From: Pararhodonellum marinum
GTDB lineage: Bacteria; Bacteroidota; Bacteroidia; Cytophagales; Cyclobacteriaceae
Assembly (NCBI RefSeq): GCF_015354735.1
Contig: NZ_JACEFJ010000007.1
Span: 186,001-250,000 of the forward strand
DNA: 64,000 nt
Reading direction: 5' to 3'
Below are positions 27,180 through 36,900 of the stretch, in pieces. Position 1 is the first letter of the stretch, and each line of letters opens with the position of its first letter. The position numbers and the translations under genes are program-made. Under the pieces are notes generated by a model. That model did no database searches, was not told the origin of the DNA, and saw nothing but the letters and a program-made list of their open reading frames with translations.

Positions 27180-27614
27180 ATGAAAAAATTAATGTTTTTG
27201 GGTATAGCCCTCTTGATGACACTGAGTGCCTGTGATGGGCCAAATAACAAAATCACCGCGGATGAATCGGATGACCTGAGAGACAACCAACCGGGATCGG
27301 AAGAAGTATCAGATGCCTTCAGGCCGAGTTATGAAGACTTGGAAGACAGACAAAAAGACTTGAGAGATGACCTCAACCAACTCAAGGCTGAAAAGCCGGC
27401 AAGAACCAATTCCCGAACGGAAACTAAGTTTGATCAGCAATTTTCAGCCATAGAAAGACAGGTGGATGAACTGGGGATGAAAGCCCAGGCTTTCAGATCA
27501 GCCGAAGAAAACGTTCAGGAAGGAAGTCTTCAAAGGGATTTTGAAAAAATGGAAGAGGAAATCAAAACCCGGATCAATGCCTTCAAGGATGAATTTGAAC
27601 CCAATCAAGATTAA
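27180..27614 (+). CDS. Lipoprotein with coiled-coil, unknown function
   Basis: A 144-residue protein with a lipoprotein signal peptide (MKKLMFLGIALLMTLSAC; lipobox LSAC, Cys18). The mature part is highly charged and helical, with heptad-like spacing in YEDLEDRQKDLRDDLNQLK and FDQQFSAIERQVDELGM, so an elongated coiled coil tethered to a membrane is expected. No enzymatic motif. Followed after 25 bp by an intrinsic terminator; monocistronic. Confidence 0.75.
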   Translation: MKKLMFLGIALLMTLSACDGPNNKITADESDDLRDNQPGSEEVSDAFRPSYEDLEDRQKDLRDDLNQLKAEKPARTNSRTETKFDQQFSAIERQVDELGMKAQAFRSAEENVQEGSLQRDFEKMEEEIKTRINAFKDEFEPNQD

Positions 27615-27639
27615 AATCAACCAGAATTTGATTTTTAAG

Positions 27640-27666
27640 AGAGGCACTGGAGTTGCCTCTTTTTTT
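27640..27666 (+). terminator. Intrinsic terminator after lipoprotein gene
   Basis: Stem AGAGGCA / TGCCTCT with a 7-base loop and a run of seven T residues. Confidence 0.88.
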
Positions 27667-27689
27667 GTGGTCAGAGATACCATGGTGTC

Positions 27690-27860
27690 ATCTTAGTGCC
27701 GTAGGCACGACCGATCTACTAACCGTAGGTTTTAACCTACGGACTTAAAAGCATGCCCCAACCCCAAAGTCCCGTAGGGACTCTTAACCAATTTTCCGAT
27801 GCCTAGTCCATGGATTGAAATCCATGGTTAGTAAATCGGCCGCTCCTATGGAGCTAACTC
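27690..27860. repeat. Composite palindromic (REP/BIME-like) element
   Basis: A nested set of palindromes in non-coding DNA: GTGCCGTAGGCAC (27696-27708), CCGTAGGTTTTAACCTACGG (27723-27742), AGTCCCGTAGGGACT (27768-27782), CCATGGATTGAAATCCATGG (27808-27827) and GCTCCTATGGAGC (27842-27854). An outer inverted repeat joins CCGATCTACTAACC (27711-27724) to GGTTAGTAAATCGG (27826-27839) with one mismatch. The heads share CCGTAGG or CCATGG/CTATGG themes. This looks like a clustered REP element of the kind mobilised by REP-associated tyrosine transposases; no transposase gene is present in the window. Confidence 0.7.
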
Positions 27861-27945
27861 CAGTTTTTTTTCAGCAAATTGTTTCCTAATTTAAGGTATC
27901 GATAAGGAAGCGAGTTAAGATATCGCTTTCTAAACCCAACCCACC

Positions 27946-28512
27946 ATGACCAAACACGAACATTTCAGAGAAGCATTGGACCATTTGAAATCCTTATTGA
28001 AGGAAACCGAAATGGAACCCAGCATCAAATGGGGAATGGATGTGTATACGGTCAATGGTCAAAATGTAGTAGGCGCCATCGCTTTCAAAAACCATGTTAG
28101 CCTTTGGTTTTACAACGGGGTATTTTTGTCAGATCCCAAAAAAGTCCTGAGCAATGCCCAAGATGGGAAAACCAAAGCGATGCGCCATTGGCAGTTTACC
28201 TCCCTTGAGGAAATCAAAGCTTTCCAAAAAGATATCAAAGCCTATTTGCATGAGGCCATCAGCAACGAGAAATCCGGAAAACGGTGGCAACCTGAAAAAG
28301 ACCAATCCTGGGAAATTCCGGAATTGCTCAAAAATGCTTTAGAACTGGATCCTGATCTGAAAGCTAATTTTGAGGAGTTGAGTCCATACAAGCAAAAGGA
28401 ATATGCCCTCCACATCCAGGAAGCCAAGCAGGAAAAGACCAAAGTGGCTAGACTGGAAAAAATCAGACCCATGATTATGCAAGGCATGGGACTCAATGAC
28501 CGCTATAAATAA
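27946..28512 (+). CDS. YdeI-like DUF1801 protein
   Basis: A 188-residue cytosolic protein. Residues about 15-110 match the DUF1801/YdhG-like alpha-beta fold (EPSIKWGMDVYTVNGQNV, HVSLWFYNGVFLSD). The C-terminal part (ELSPYKQKEYALHIQEAKQE) is the OmdA/YdeI-type helical motif. Biochemical function is unknown for the family. A gene for a shorter relative follows directly, so this looks like a pair that arose by duplication or co-selection. Confidence 0.82.
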   Translation: MTKHEHFREALDHLKSLLKETEMEPSIKWGMDVYTVNGQNVVGAIAFKNHVSLWFYNGVFLSDPKKVLSNAQDGKTKAMRHWQFTSLEEIKAFQKDIKAYLHEAISNEKSGKRWQPEKDQSWEIPELLKNALELDPDLKANFEELSPYKQKEYALHIQEAKQEKTKVARLEKIRPMIMQGMGLNDRYK

Positions 28513-28519
28513 AACAGCC

Positions 28520-28942
28520 ATGAGCACCAACAAAACAACCCCCACAGATAAAAACGTCAGTGATTTCTTGGAAAAGGTCAGTGACAAAAAGAAACAACAG
28601 GATAGTAGAAAATTGGTGAATCTTTTTGAAGAAGCTTCAGGTTTTCCACCGAAAATGTGGGGAGATAGCATGATAGGATTTGGAAGCTATCATTATACGT
28701 ATGAAAGTGGAAGGGAAGGGGATTTTTTTCTGGTAGGTTTCTCCCCAAGAAAGAACGCCATCTCACTTTATTTTTCCTGTGACCTCAACCATCAGGAACC
28801 TGATTTATTGGATAAATTGGGGAAAATAAAGACAGGCAAGTCCTGCGTTTATATCAAGCAACTGGAAGATGTCGATTTGAGCATCTTAAAAGTTTTGACC
28901 GAAAAGGCAATAGCGCATACCCTTCAAAAATTTCCAAATTAA
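28520..28942 (+). CDS. Second DUF1801-type protein
   Basis: About 140 residues, cytosolic. The central part (PPKMWGDSMIGFGSYHYTYE, FFLVGFSPRKNAISLYFS) and the C-terminal helix following SCVYIKQLEDVDLSILKVL are typical of stand-alone DUF1801 proteins. Two ATG codons are possible: 28496, which overlaps the upstream gene by 17 bp, and 28520, 7 bp after its stop. The latter is preferred. It overlaps the end of the convergent beta-barrel gene by 4 bp. Function unknown. Confidence 0.82.
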   Translation: MSTNKTTPTDKNVSDFLEKVSDKKKQQDSRKLVNLFEEASGFPPKMWGDSMIGFGSYHYTYESGREGDFFLVGFSPRKNAISLYFSCDLNHQEPDLLDKLGKIKTGKSCVYIKQLEDVDLSILKVLTEKAIAHTLQKFPN

Positions 28943-29517
28943 AGACGGAAAGAAATTCCGGCATTCAGAACTCCTCTAAATCCGAAACCTAGTTCAGCAA
29001 AAAAAGCAAGACCATCCCCCACCCTGACACCGATTGGAACCACTTGATAACCGAATGCCGAACCAGAGGATCGTTCCGGTGTGGTATCATCACTGTTACT
29101 GGTGAGAAAGGACATACCTACTGACAAAGCGCTGTACAGCTGCAAGGCATCTCTGTTGATATAATTGAAATTTGCCCTAGGCATCACTGTAAACCATGCA
29201 TCACTCGTGGTAACAGTCTGCAGATTCATACCGCTATACGTGGTTTCCAGTACCTGATAACCTGCATCCAAGCCAAAACTGAACCTGTCCATGGGATTTA
29301 CCACATAAGCTACCAAAAAGGCAACCGATGACTTGATACTGGGTTCATCATAATTATCCAGCCCACCAATAACCGCTCTCGAAGTAATTGTGCCTATATC
29401 CGGAGCAGTAAGGTAACCCAACCCTACACGCAATTCACCTCCTTGACTAAAGGCATCTTGAAAAGCAAACATGCATGACACAAACAAAAAGAGACATAAA
29501 AGCCTAAAAGAATTCAT
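28939..29517 (-). CDS. Small outer-membrane beta-barrel-like protein
   Basis: A 192-residue protein with a Sec signal peptide (about 1-25, DAFSQ cleavage region). The mature part alternates hydrophobic and polar residues in strands such as SSVAFLVAYVV, FSFGLDAGYQVLE, LQLYSALSVGMSFL and LAFFAELGFGFRGVLNAGIS. About eight strands would fit an OmpX/OmpW-size barrel. Specific function not predictable. No operon partner; convergent with the DUF1801-type gene. Confidence 0.75.
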   Translation of the reverse strand: MNSFRLLCLFLFVSCMFAFQDAFSQGGELRVGLGYLTAPDIGTITSRAVIGGLDNYDEPSIKSSVAFLVAYVVNPMDRFSFGLDAGYQVLETTYSGMNLQTVTTSDAWFTVMPRANFNYINRDALQLYSALSVGMSFLTSNSDDTTPERSSGSAFGYQVVPIGVRVGDGLAFFAELGFGFRGVLNAGISFRL

Positions 29518-29643
29518 AGCGAAAGTAAATTAAAGTCAAGAATTAATTTTTTTTAATTTACACATTATATTGAAAAATTTATATTTCTTCGCGTAAAATC
29601 CTCATAAACAATAAACCGGAAATGTTCCTTCATAATTCAAACT

Positions 29644-30576
29644 TTAAGTAGATGGAGTTACCAATGCCACTGCCCCCCTCATTTTATCCAGGCCAGTTTT
29701 GGCAACTTCCAGTGCGTCGAGTTTCCAGTAATCACGGTTAAATAATTCCAGCGACAGGACTTTTTCACCACCCATGTTTTTAAGATCGGTTAGGATTTGT
29801 TGCAGTGGTGCCGCACCATCTCCGGGATAGACACGGTCCTTGTCTTCTTGCTTTTCCCGAGGGATATCCATCACATAATCATTCATGTGAAAAATTTCAA
29901 CAGACTTTCCTTGCAGCATTTTTAGCCCTTCAAAACCTGAATTCCCTCGATAGAGGTGATATACATCCGCCAAAATCCTCGCATCCGCATCATCGGATAC
30001 AGCCGCCACCATCAAGGCCTGACCCAAATGGTGAAAATAGGGGAAAGCACCCCAAAATTCCAGCTGAGGCATCACTCCGGTTTCCCTGCCCAATTGGAGC
30101 AAGTCACGGTATCTACCCCCTGCTTCAAACAAATCCAAAGTTCCCGTCACCCCAGCAGCAGGAGCGGCCACCCTTTTGCAACCTAAGGCTGCCAAGAGCT
30201 CCATTTCCTCCTTCATCTGAACAAAGCCTGCTTTTCTTTTTTCATCCTCATCTACCATCCACGGAGCAAAACCGATGGCATTTTCAAAAGTCAAACCTGC
30301 ATCTGAAAGGTGTTTTTTGAGCTGATTGGTGGACTTTCCATTCTCCAAATAGGCTAAAATGTCCCTGATCCATAGTTCAATACCCTCATATCCTGCCCTA
30401 GCTGCCACCTCAATATTTTTTTCCATACCGAGATTTTGGCCGCTGATGGTACTCGTGTTTAAGCAAAATCTAAAAGTGTCAGCTGCCTTCGGAGTTTCAG
30501 CTTTTAATTGCGGATGGATCATCCAACCAGCTCCTGCAATTCCCAGGGTTTTGAGTGCCGTTCTTCTGTCTGTCAT
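29644..30576 (-). CDS. Tat-exported sugar phosphate isomerase/epimerase-like protein
   Basis: A 310-residue TIM-barrel protein of the xylose isomerase-like (AP endonuclease 2) family. The N-terminus is a Tat-like leader (TDRRTALKTLGIAGAGWM) with cleavage near residue 26. The barrel shows GYEGIELWIRD, VAAPAAG, PQLEFWGAF, ILADVYHLYRG, EIFHMNDYVMDIP and EKVLSLELFNRDYW, whose Glu, Asp and His residues lie at the usual metal-binding strand ends. Such exported isomerases are frequent in Bacteroidota sugar-use loci, but here no glycan genes are adjacent. Substrate unknown. Confidence 0.85.
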   Translation of the reverse strand: MTDRRTALKTLGIAGAGWMIHPQLKAETPKAADTFRFCLNTSTISGQNLGMEKNIEVAARAGYEGIELWIRDILAYLENGKSTNQLKKHLSDAGLTFENAIGFAPWMVDEDEKRKAGFVQMKEEMELLAALGCKRVAAPAAGVTGTLDLFEAGGRYRDLLQLGRETGVMPQLEFWGAFPYFHHLGQALMVAAVSDDADARILADVYHLYRGNSGFEGLKMLQGKSVEIFHMNDYVMDIPREKQEDKDRVYPGDGAAPLQQILTDLKNMGGEKVLSLELFNRDYWKLDALEVAKTGLDKMRGAVALVTPST

Positions 30577-30766
30577 AGGTCTTGGATTTGTTAAAAAGAA
30601 AAGGATATGAAAATCAAATCCAAAATAGGGGGACTTGTGCGGTTTTTCAAATTATATTTGAAAAATGCTTACACCAAAAAGCGAGACTCCAACAATTTGA
30701 AGTATCAAGCAATCAATCTTTAGTGAGTACCTGCTGATCAACATTGGAAAAAAAGTTGATGAAAAA

Positions 30767-30799
30767 TTTGGAATATTAAACACTGTTCAATTATATTTG
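30767..30799 (+). promoter_or_regulatory. Candidate promoter of the tetR gene
   Basis: TTTG at 30767-30770 and TATATTTG at 30792-30799, spaced by 21 bp, match the phylum consensus. The candidate TetR operator fills the spacer, which would allow direct autorepression. Confidence 0.6.
30774..30792. promoter_or_regulatory. Candidate TetR operator 1
   Basis: TATTAAACACTGTTCAATT, an imperfect palindrome that differs at only three positions from the 19-bp palindrome upstream of the efflux operon (31451-31469). It lies between the two promoter elements of tetR. Confidence 0.65.
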
Positions 30800-30817
30800 T
30801 ATGTATAATATTTTACC

Positions 30818-31435
30818 ATGGGAATAGCCGATAGAAAAGTAAGGGAGAAAGAAGAGCTGACACAGCAGATCCTTGCAGCGGCCAAGTCCCTGTTTATCGA
30901 AAAGGGCTTTGAAAAAACCTCCATCCGGAACATAGCCGATCGGATAGAATACAGTCCTGGAATCATCTATCATTATTTCAAAGACAAGAACGAAATCTTC
31001 CATACGCTCCATACTGAGGGTTTCCAGGAAATGGGCAAAAGAATGGGCATCTTGGCAGCAGTGGAAAACCCAATGGAAAGACTCAAAGCCATGGGCAGGA
31101 TTTACATTGAGTTTGCGTTGGAAAATAGCGACATGTATGACCTGATGTTTATCATAGAAGCCCCCATGCATCATTTAGAGGACAAAGATGATGATTGTTG
31201 GACGGAAGGTTCAGGCACTTTCAAAAACCTGAAACATACAGTAAAGCAATGCTTAGACAAAGGTTATTTTGAAGGGCACAACCTGGATGCACTTTCATTT
31301 ATGATCTGGTCAACGGTACACGGGATGGTCTCTCTGAAAATCAGAAAGAGAACAGACGTGATAGAATTGGCAGAAGAAGAACAAATTGTCGAAAAAGGAT
31401 TTGAGTCTTTTTTGAAAGTATTGGACAAATTGTGA
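30818..31435 (+). CDS. TetR/AcrR-family transcriptional regulator
   Basis: A 205-residue repressor-type protein. The N-terminal helix-turn-helix is clear: EELTQQILAAAKSLFIEKGF, then TSIRNIADRIEYSPGIIYHY and FKDKNEIF. The C-terminal ligand domain (about 75-205) is helical and family-variable. The gene lies directly upstream of the TolC-adaptor-RND efflux operon on the same strand, and near-identical palindromes precede both, so it most likely represses itself and the pump until an effector binds. Confidence 0.92.
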   Translation: MGIADRKVREKEELTQQILAAAKSLFIEKGFEKTSIRNIADRIEYSPGIIYHYFKDKNEIFHTLHTEGFQEMGKRMGILAAVENPMERLKAMGRIYIEFALENSDMYDLMFIIEAPMHHLEDKDDDCWTEGSGTFKNLKHTVKQCLDKGYFEGHNLDALSFMIWSTVHGMVSLKIRKRTDVIELAEEEQIVEKGFESFLKVLDKL

Positions 31436-31450
31436 TTTTTTTTGACCTAT

Positions 31451-31469
31451 TATTAAACAGTGTTAAATA
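31451..31469. promoter_or_regulatory. Candidate TetR operator 2, upstream of efflux operon
   Basis: TATTAAACAGTGTTAAATA is palindromic at 16 of 19 positions (mismatch only at positions 5, 10 and 15). It sits 20 bp before the first gene of the efflux operon and near-duplicates operator 1. Confidence 0.7.
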
Positions 31470-31489
31470 AAATAACAACGTAATTATTT

Positions 31490-32845
31490 ATGCAAATTGT
31501 TTTAAAAAGAATTCTGCTTACGGTGCTGATTTTCTTTGCGATTCTAGAAAAAGCCCCGGCTCAGTCCCAACTTGATGGATACATCTACGAGGGTCTCCAA
31601 AACAACCTGGTTCTAAAAGACAAAAACATCTCCCTGAACCAAAGCCTTTTGGCACTTAAGGATGCGAAAAGTTTTTTCCTTCCTGCAGTGGATTTTGGAG
31701 CCAACTACAGCCTGGCAAGGGGAGGCCGAGCCATTATCCTGCCTTTGGGGGATTTGTTGAATGGTGTTTACTCCTCCCTCAACACCCTGATGGACCGGCA
31801 AACCTTCATGCCTCTGGAAAACGTGGAAGAGCAGTTTATGCCCAACAATTTCTATGACGCCCGATTCAGGGTCTCCTACCCTATTCTAAACCCTGACCTG
31901 CACTACAACAAGCTGATCAAAGAACAAAGTGTCAAGCTGGAAGAATACGAGGTGGAAATCTACAAAGCTGAATTGGTCAAAAACATCAAGCAGGCCTATT
32001 ATCAATTTTGTTTGGCACATACAGCCATGGAGATTTTGAACCAGTCTAAAATATTGGTAGAACAAAACCTCAAGGACAACCGCTCCTTACTGGCCAATGG
32101 AAAAGGTCTACCTGCTCAGGTACTTAGGGCTGAAAGTGAAGTGGAAAACATCAATGCGCAACTCATCGAGGCGCTGAACAGAAAGGCCAATGCGGCTTAT
32201 TATGTAAACTTCTTATTAAACCGTCCAATGGAAAGCGAGGTCATTTTCGAAACCCAGCCCATCGAAGAAATGGAAATCAACCGGTTGCTTCAGGAAGAAG
32301 ACTACGAACAAAGGGCAGAACTGCTCAAAATCAACACTGCTACCAATATCCAACAGACTGTACTGAAATTAAATCAGCGCTACGCCGTCCCCCGCTTGAA
32401 TAGCTTTGTGGACCTGGGTATGCAGGGGTTTGATTTTGACTATTCCCAGCAAAGCCGCTATGCCTTCTTCGGTCTAAACCTTAGCATGCCGGTGTTCCAA
32501 GGTGGCAGAAACCGTAACGCCATCCTTCGAAGCCAGAACCAACTCGAAGCATTGTCCTACCAGACCGAACTGCTGGACCAGCAAATCAACATGGCCGTTC
32601 GGGCTTCCAAAAACAACATCAAGGCGGCCCAAGCTGCCAAAACATCCGCTGAACACAACCTCAGGTCAGCCTCTGCTTACCTCCGGCTGATAGATCGAGG
32701 GTACAAAGAAGGCACCAATTCCCTGATAGAATTCATTGATGCCAGAAACCAGTTTACCCTTTCCGAATTAAAAGTCACAGTGGCCAACTACACACTTTTG
32801 GATGCCTTGGCCCAATTAGAACGAGAATTAGAAACCTTGAATTGA
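31490..32845 (+). CDS. TolC-family outer-membrane efflux protein
   Basis: A 451-residue outer-membrane channel subunit with a Sec signal peptide (about 1-24). Two OEP repeats are visible: the first runs over LKDAKSFFLPAVDFGANYS and the helical segment LVKNIKQAYYQFCLAHTAME; the second over NQRYAVPRLNSFVDLGMQG and GLNLSMPVFQGGRNRNAILR, ending in YKEGTNSLIEFIDARNQF. These are standard TolC landmarks. It is the first gene of a three-gene tripartite efflux operon with 6 bp before the adaptor gene. Confidence 0.93.
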   Translation: MQIVLKRILLTVLIFFAILEKAPAQSQLDGYIYEGLQNNLVLKDKNISLNQSLLALKDAKSFFLPAVDFGANYSLARGGRAIILPLGDLLNGVYSSLNTLMDRQTFMPLENVEEQFMPNNFYDARFRVSYPILNPDLHYNKLIKEQSVKLEEYEVEIYKAELVKNIKQAYYQFCLAHTAMEILNQSKILVEQNLKDNRSLLANGKGLPAQVLRAESEVENINAQLIEALNRKANAAYYVNFLLNRPMESEVIFETQPIEEMEINRLLQEEDYEQRAELLKINTATNIQQTVLKLNQRYAVPRLNSFVDLGMQGFDFDYSQQSRYAFFGLNLSMPVFQGGRNRNAILRSQNQLEALSYQTELLDQQINMAVRASKNNIKAAQAAKTSAEHNLRSASAYLRLIDRGYKEGTNSLIEFIDARNQFTLSELKVTVANYTLLDALAQLERELETLN

Positions 32846-32851
32846 TACACC

Positions 32852-33907
32852 ATGAAACGTCTTATTCCTTACTTATTTTTGCCTGTGCTCGGACTGATCC
32901 TGCTTCAGGCCTGCACCACGGATGGCAAGACCATCAAAACCGAAATCCCCCAAGGACAAATTCCAGTGAAAGTCTGGAGCATTGTGGCCTCTGAATCCTT
33001 ATTGGATATTCAGGGTACCGGGCAATTTACCACCGATGATGAGACCTTATTGTCCTTCAAAACCGGGGGCATCATCAGCCAGGTGTTGGTTACAGAGGGG
33101 GATTATATCCGAAAAGGACAATTGTTGGCCACCCTTGACTTGACAGAAATCAACACGAGCGTAGCTCAAGCCCAACTAGGGTATGAAAAAGCCCTCAGAG
33201 ATTATGAAAGGGTACAACGGCTTTTGCAGGATTCGGTAGCTACAGTAGAACAGTCCGAAAACACCAAAACTGCTTTGGACATCGCTGAACAGGGCCTTCA
33301 GGCGGCCAAATTCAATAAGGACTATTCTCAAATCAAAGCGGTGCAAGACGGCTATGTTTTAAAAAAATTTGTCAATCCGGGCCAACAAATCGCTTCCGGT
33401 TCTCCTGTCTTCCAAACCAACGGAACAGGTAAAGGGACATGGAAACTCAAAGTGGCTTTGAGTGACCGCGACTGGGCCATGATCAAGGAATCGGACAAGG
33501 CCGAAATCACCACCCCCGTGGATCCATCTAAGGCCTATGCCGCCACGGTAAAAAGAAAGGCGCAGGTAGCAGATCCCATGACAGGCACGTATATGGTGGA
33601 ATTGGAATTTGAAGGGAACAAGCCTGATCATCTGGCCAGTGGCATGTTCGGTACTGCCACTATCCATGCCAGGCAGAGCAAGACAAGCTGGTACATCCCC
33701 TATGAAGCCATCTTGGATGCCAATGGTGGAAAAGGATTAGTTTTTGTCAGCAATGACGGGGAGCTAGCCCAAAAAGTGGAAGTTACCTTGGGTCGAATTT
33801 ATCCGGAAAAGGTACAGGTTCTGAATGGATTGGAAGGATTCAAACATCTGATCGTATCGGGAAGTGCCTACCTGAGTGACCAATCTCCCATCTCTATCCA
33901 AAACTGA
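32852..33907 (+). CDS. RND efflux periplasmic adaptor (membrane fusion lipoprotein)
   Basis: A 351-residue adaptor with a lipoprotein signal (LGLILLQACTTD, lipobox Cys21). The barrel-sandwich halves are TGGIISQVLVTEGDYIRKGQ and VQDGYVLKKFVNPGQQIASG, separated by a helical hairpin (TSVAQAQLGYEKALRDYERV). The beta-barrel and membrane-proximal domains follow (SGMFGTATIHARQ, VLNGLEGFKHLIVSG). It bridges the inner-membrane pump and the outer-membrane channel encoded on either side. The permease gene begins one base after its stop codon. Confidence 0.93.
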   Translation: MKRLIPYLFLPVLGLILLQACTTDGKTIKTEIPQGQIPVKVWSIVASESLLDIQGTGQFTTDDETLLSFKTGGIISQVLVTEGDYIRKGQLLATLDLTEINTSVAQAQLGYEKALRDYERVQRLLQDSVATVEQSENTKTALDIAEQGLQAAKFNKDYSQIKAVQDGYVLKKFVNPGQQIASGSPVFQTNGTGKGTWKLKVALSDRDWAMIKESDKAEITTPVDPSKAYAATVKRKAQVADPMTGTYMVELEFEGNKPDHLASGMFGTATIHARQSKTSWYIPYEAILDANGGKGLVFVSNDGELAQKVEVTLGRIYPEKVQVLNGLEGFKHLIVSGSAYLSDQSPISIQN

Positions 33908-33908
33908 C

Positions 33909-36900
33909 ATGAGAATCTCCAATTTCGCCGTAAAAAATTACCAGTTCACCTTGGTGATTTTTCTGATGACTGTGGCCCTTGGTCTTACTACCTTCCTCAA
34001 TATGCCAAGAAGTGAGGACCCCGCCACCAATGCGCCGCAATTTCCCGTCATCGTGATCTATCCAGGTACCAGCCCGGAGGACATGGAAGAACTGATCGTC
34101 GATCCCATAGAGAAAAGAATCTATGCCCTCGAAGACATCAAGCGCATCAAAACCAAAATCAGAGATGGTGTGGTGGTCTTCAATGTGGAATACAAATACG
34201 AAAGCAATGTCAATGACAAATACCAGGAATTGGTACGGGAGATCAACAGCATGAGGGATGAGTTACCTCAAGATATCCTCAGCATAGAAATCAATAAAGT
34301 GACTCCTTCCGGAGTGAACATCCTTCAGATCGGACTGATCAGCGAAAACAGTTCGCGGGATGCTTTCAAGAAATACGGGGAACGGCTCCAGGATGAGCTG
34401 GAAAAAATCTCCGCACTCAAAGAGGTGGAAATCCATGGGCTTCCCGAGGAGATCGTGAGGGTAGATTTGCAGCTGGATAAAATGTCCCATATGAACATTC
34501 CACTGCAGGCTGTCCTAGGCAGCATCCAAAGTGAAATCGGCAATATTCCCGGAGGCACCATAGAAGCAGGCAGCAAAGCATTCAATGTGAAAACCAGCGG
34601 CAATTATGATGGCTTAGAGGAGATTGCCGGTACCTTGGTATACTCCATGCAAGGCAAAAGCATCGCCCTCAAAGACATCGCCCATGTGCACAGGGATTAT
34701 GAGGAAAGCAAACACATCACCAGGCTCAATGGATACCGGGCCATTTTTGTAACTGCCGCCCTCAAGGAAGGCAGCAACATCTCACAGGTACAGGAACAAT
34801 ATCTCCCTGTGCTAGAAAACTTCAAAAGTACCCTCCCCGCCAACATAGACATGGTTGTGGCCTTCGACCAGGCTGAGTTTGTCAATAAAAGACTGGGGGG
34901 ATTGGGCTTTGATTTTATGATTGCCATCCTTTTGGTATCCATTACGCTTTTGCCCTTGGGGGGACGAGCAGCCATGATTGTCATGATTTCCATCCCGCTT
35001 TCCTTGGCCATAGGCCTTATTTTGCTCAATCTCTTGGGATACAGTCTCAACCAACTGAGCATTGTGGGTCTTGTGGTGGCACTCGGGCTTTTGGTGGATG
35101 ATAGCATTGTGGTCGTGGAGAACATTGAACGCTGGATCCGGGAAGGACACAGCAGAATGGAAGCCACCTTGCTCGGCACCAAGCAGATCGGGCTGTCTGT
35201 GGTGGGTTGCACCATTACCCTGATCATTGCCTTTATGCCTTTGGTATTTTTACCTGAAGGTGCTGGTGATTTCGTGAGAAGCCTCCCCGTGGCGGTGATT
35301 TTGAGTGTATTGGCTTCCATGGTGGTTTCGCTGACCATTATCCCCTTTCTTTCCAGCCGTATCCTCAAAGAACACAAACCCGGTCACCAAGGCAATGTCT
35401 TCCTTCGTTCACTCCAATCGGTCATTTCCAGAAGCTATGCGCCTCTACTGGAGCGTTCCCTGAGAAAGCCGGTTCAAACCTTAATCTTGGCTTTGGTGAT
35501 TTTTGTGGGTTCACTGGGTATTTTCCCCATCATCGGCTTCAGCTTATTCCCACCTTCCGAAAAACCACAGTTTCTGATCAATGTGATCACACCCATCCAA
35601 ACCAAGATAGCTGGGACGGATGCGGTGGTCCGAGATGTGGAAGCGGCCTTGAGAAGCATACCTGAAATTGAGTTTTTCTCTTCCAACGTGGGCAAAGGCA
35701 ATCCTAGGGTCTACTACAATGTCATTCCGGAAAATGAGCGGACAGATTTTGCCCAGATTTTTGTTCAACTTAAATCTGATGCCTCAGCTACCGAAAAAAT
35801 CAAAATCACTGAAGCACTTCGGGATAAATTTTCGGATTATGTGGGGGCCCGTGTGGAAGTCAAAAACTTTGAACAGGGACCTCCTGTGACTGCACCCGTA
35901 GAGGTTAGGCTTTCCGGGGAAAATCTGGACAGCCTTCGTGTAATTGCTGCGAAAGTAGAGAAACTGGTCAAAGAAACCCCGGGCACCCTATACACAGACA
36001 ATCCCGTAAGCCACTTGAAAACCGACATTCGCGTGGCCATTCAAAAAGACAAAGCAAGGGCTTTGGGGGTCAATATCGTCGAAGTGGACAGGGCAGTTAG
36101 GATGGCCATTGCCGGATTGAAAATGGGCACCTTCTCAGATGCCAATGGCAATAAAAAGGAAATTGTAGTAACCAGTCCAAAAGCCGAAAGGGCTTCCCTG
36201 CTGAATTTTGACCGATTGTTTATCAACAATGTCCAAGGAGCCGCTGTACCCATCCGGCAATTGGCTGACCTGACACTGGAAAGTTCGCCACTTTACATTG
36301 ACCACTACAACAAAACGCGAACTGTTTCCGTCTCGGCATTTATACAGGAGGGATTCCTGACAGACAGGGTCATCCGAGAGGTGGAAGAAAAAATGGGACA
36401 ATTGGATTTACCGGTAGGCTATGCATTTAAAATGGCCGGGGAAGCTGAATCAAAAGAAGATTCCTTCGGTGGATTTCAGTCTATCATCATCGTGACAGTG
36501 TTTCTTTTCATTGCCGTTTTGATCCTGCTGTTCAAAACCTTCAAAAGTACGATCATCGTCCTGTCTGTAATTCCATTGGGTATGGTTGGTGCATTGACCG
36601 CACTTTGGCTTACAAGCAACTCTTTGTCCTTTGTTGCCATCATAGGGTTGATTGCATTGGCTGGAATAGAAGTGAAAAACTCCATCTTACTGGTGGACTT
36701 CACCAATCAACTCCGAAAAGAAGGCAAAGCATTGGATGAGGCCATCCGAGAGGCTGGGGAGATTCGTTTCTTACCGATCGTATTGACTACCCTGACGGCA
36801 ATAGGAGGATTATCCCCTATCGCATGGTCTACCAATCCGCTGATTTCGCCTTTGGCCATTGTTTTGATAGGAGGTTTGATCAGCTCCACCCTCCTATCCA

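Noticed and set aside
27690-27860. CRISPR array as explanation of the repeated CCGTAGG palindromes
   Set aside because: Units differ in sequence and length, spacing is irregular, and there are no cas genes in the window.
34697-35377. 226-codon minus-strand frame inside the RND permease gene
   Set aside because: It lies antisense to a highly conserved permease region and its composition (Ser/Thr/Met-rich, no domain) is what antisense of hydrophobic helices gives.
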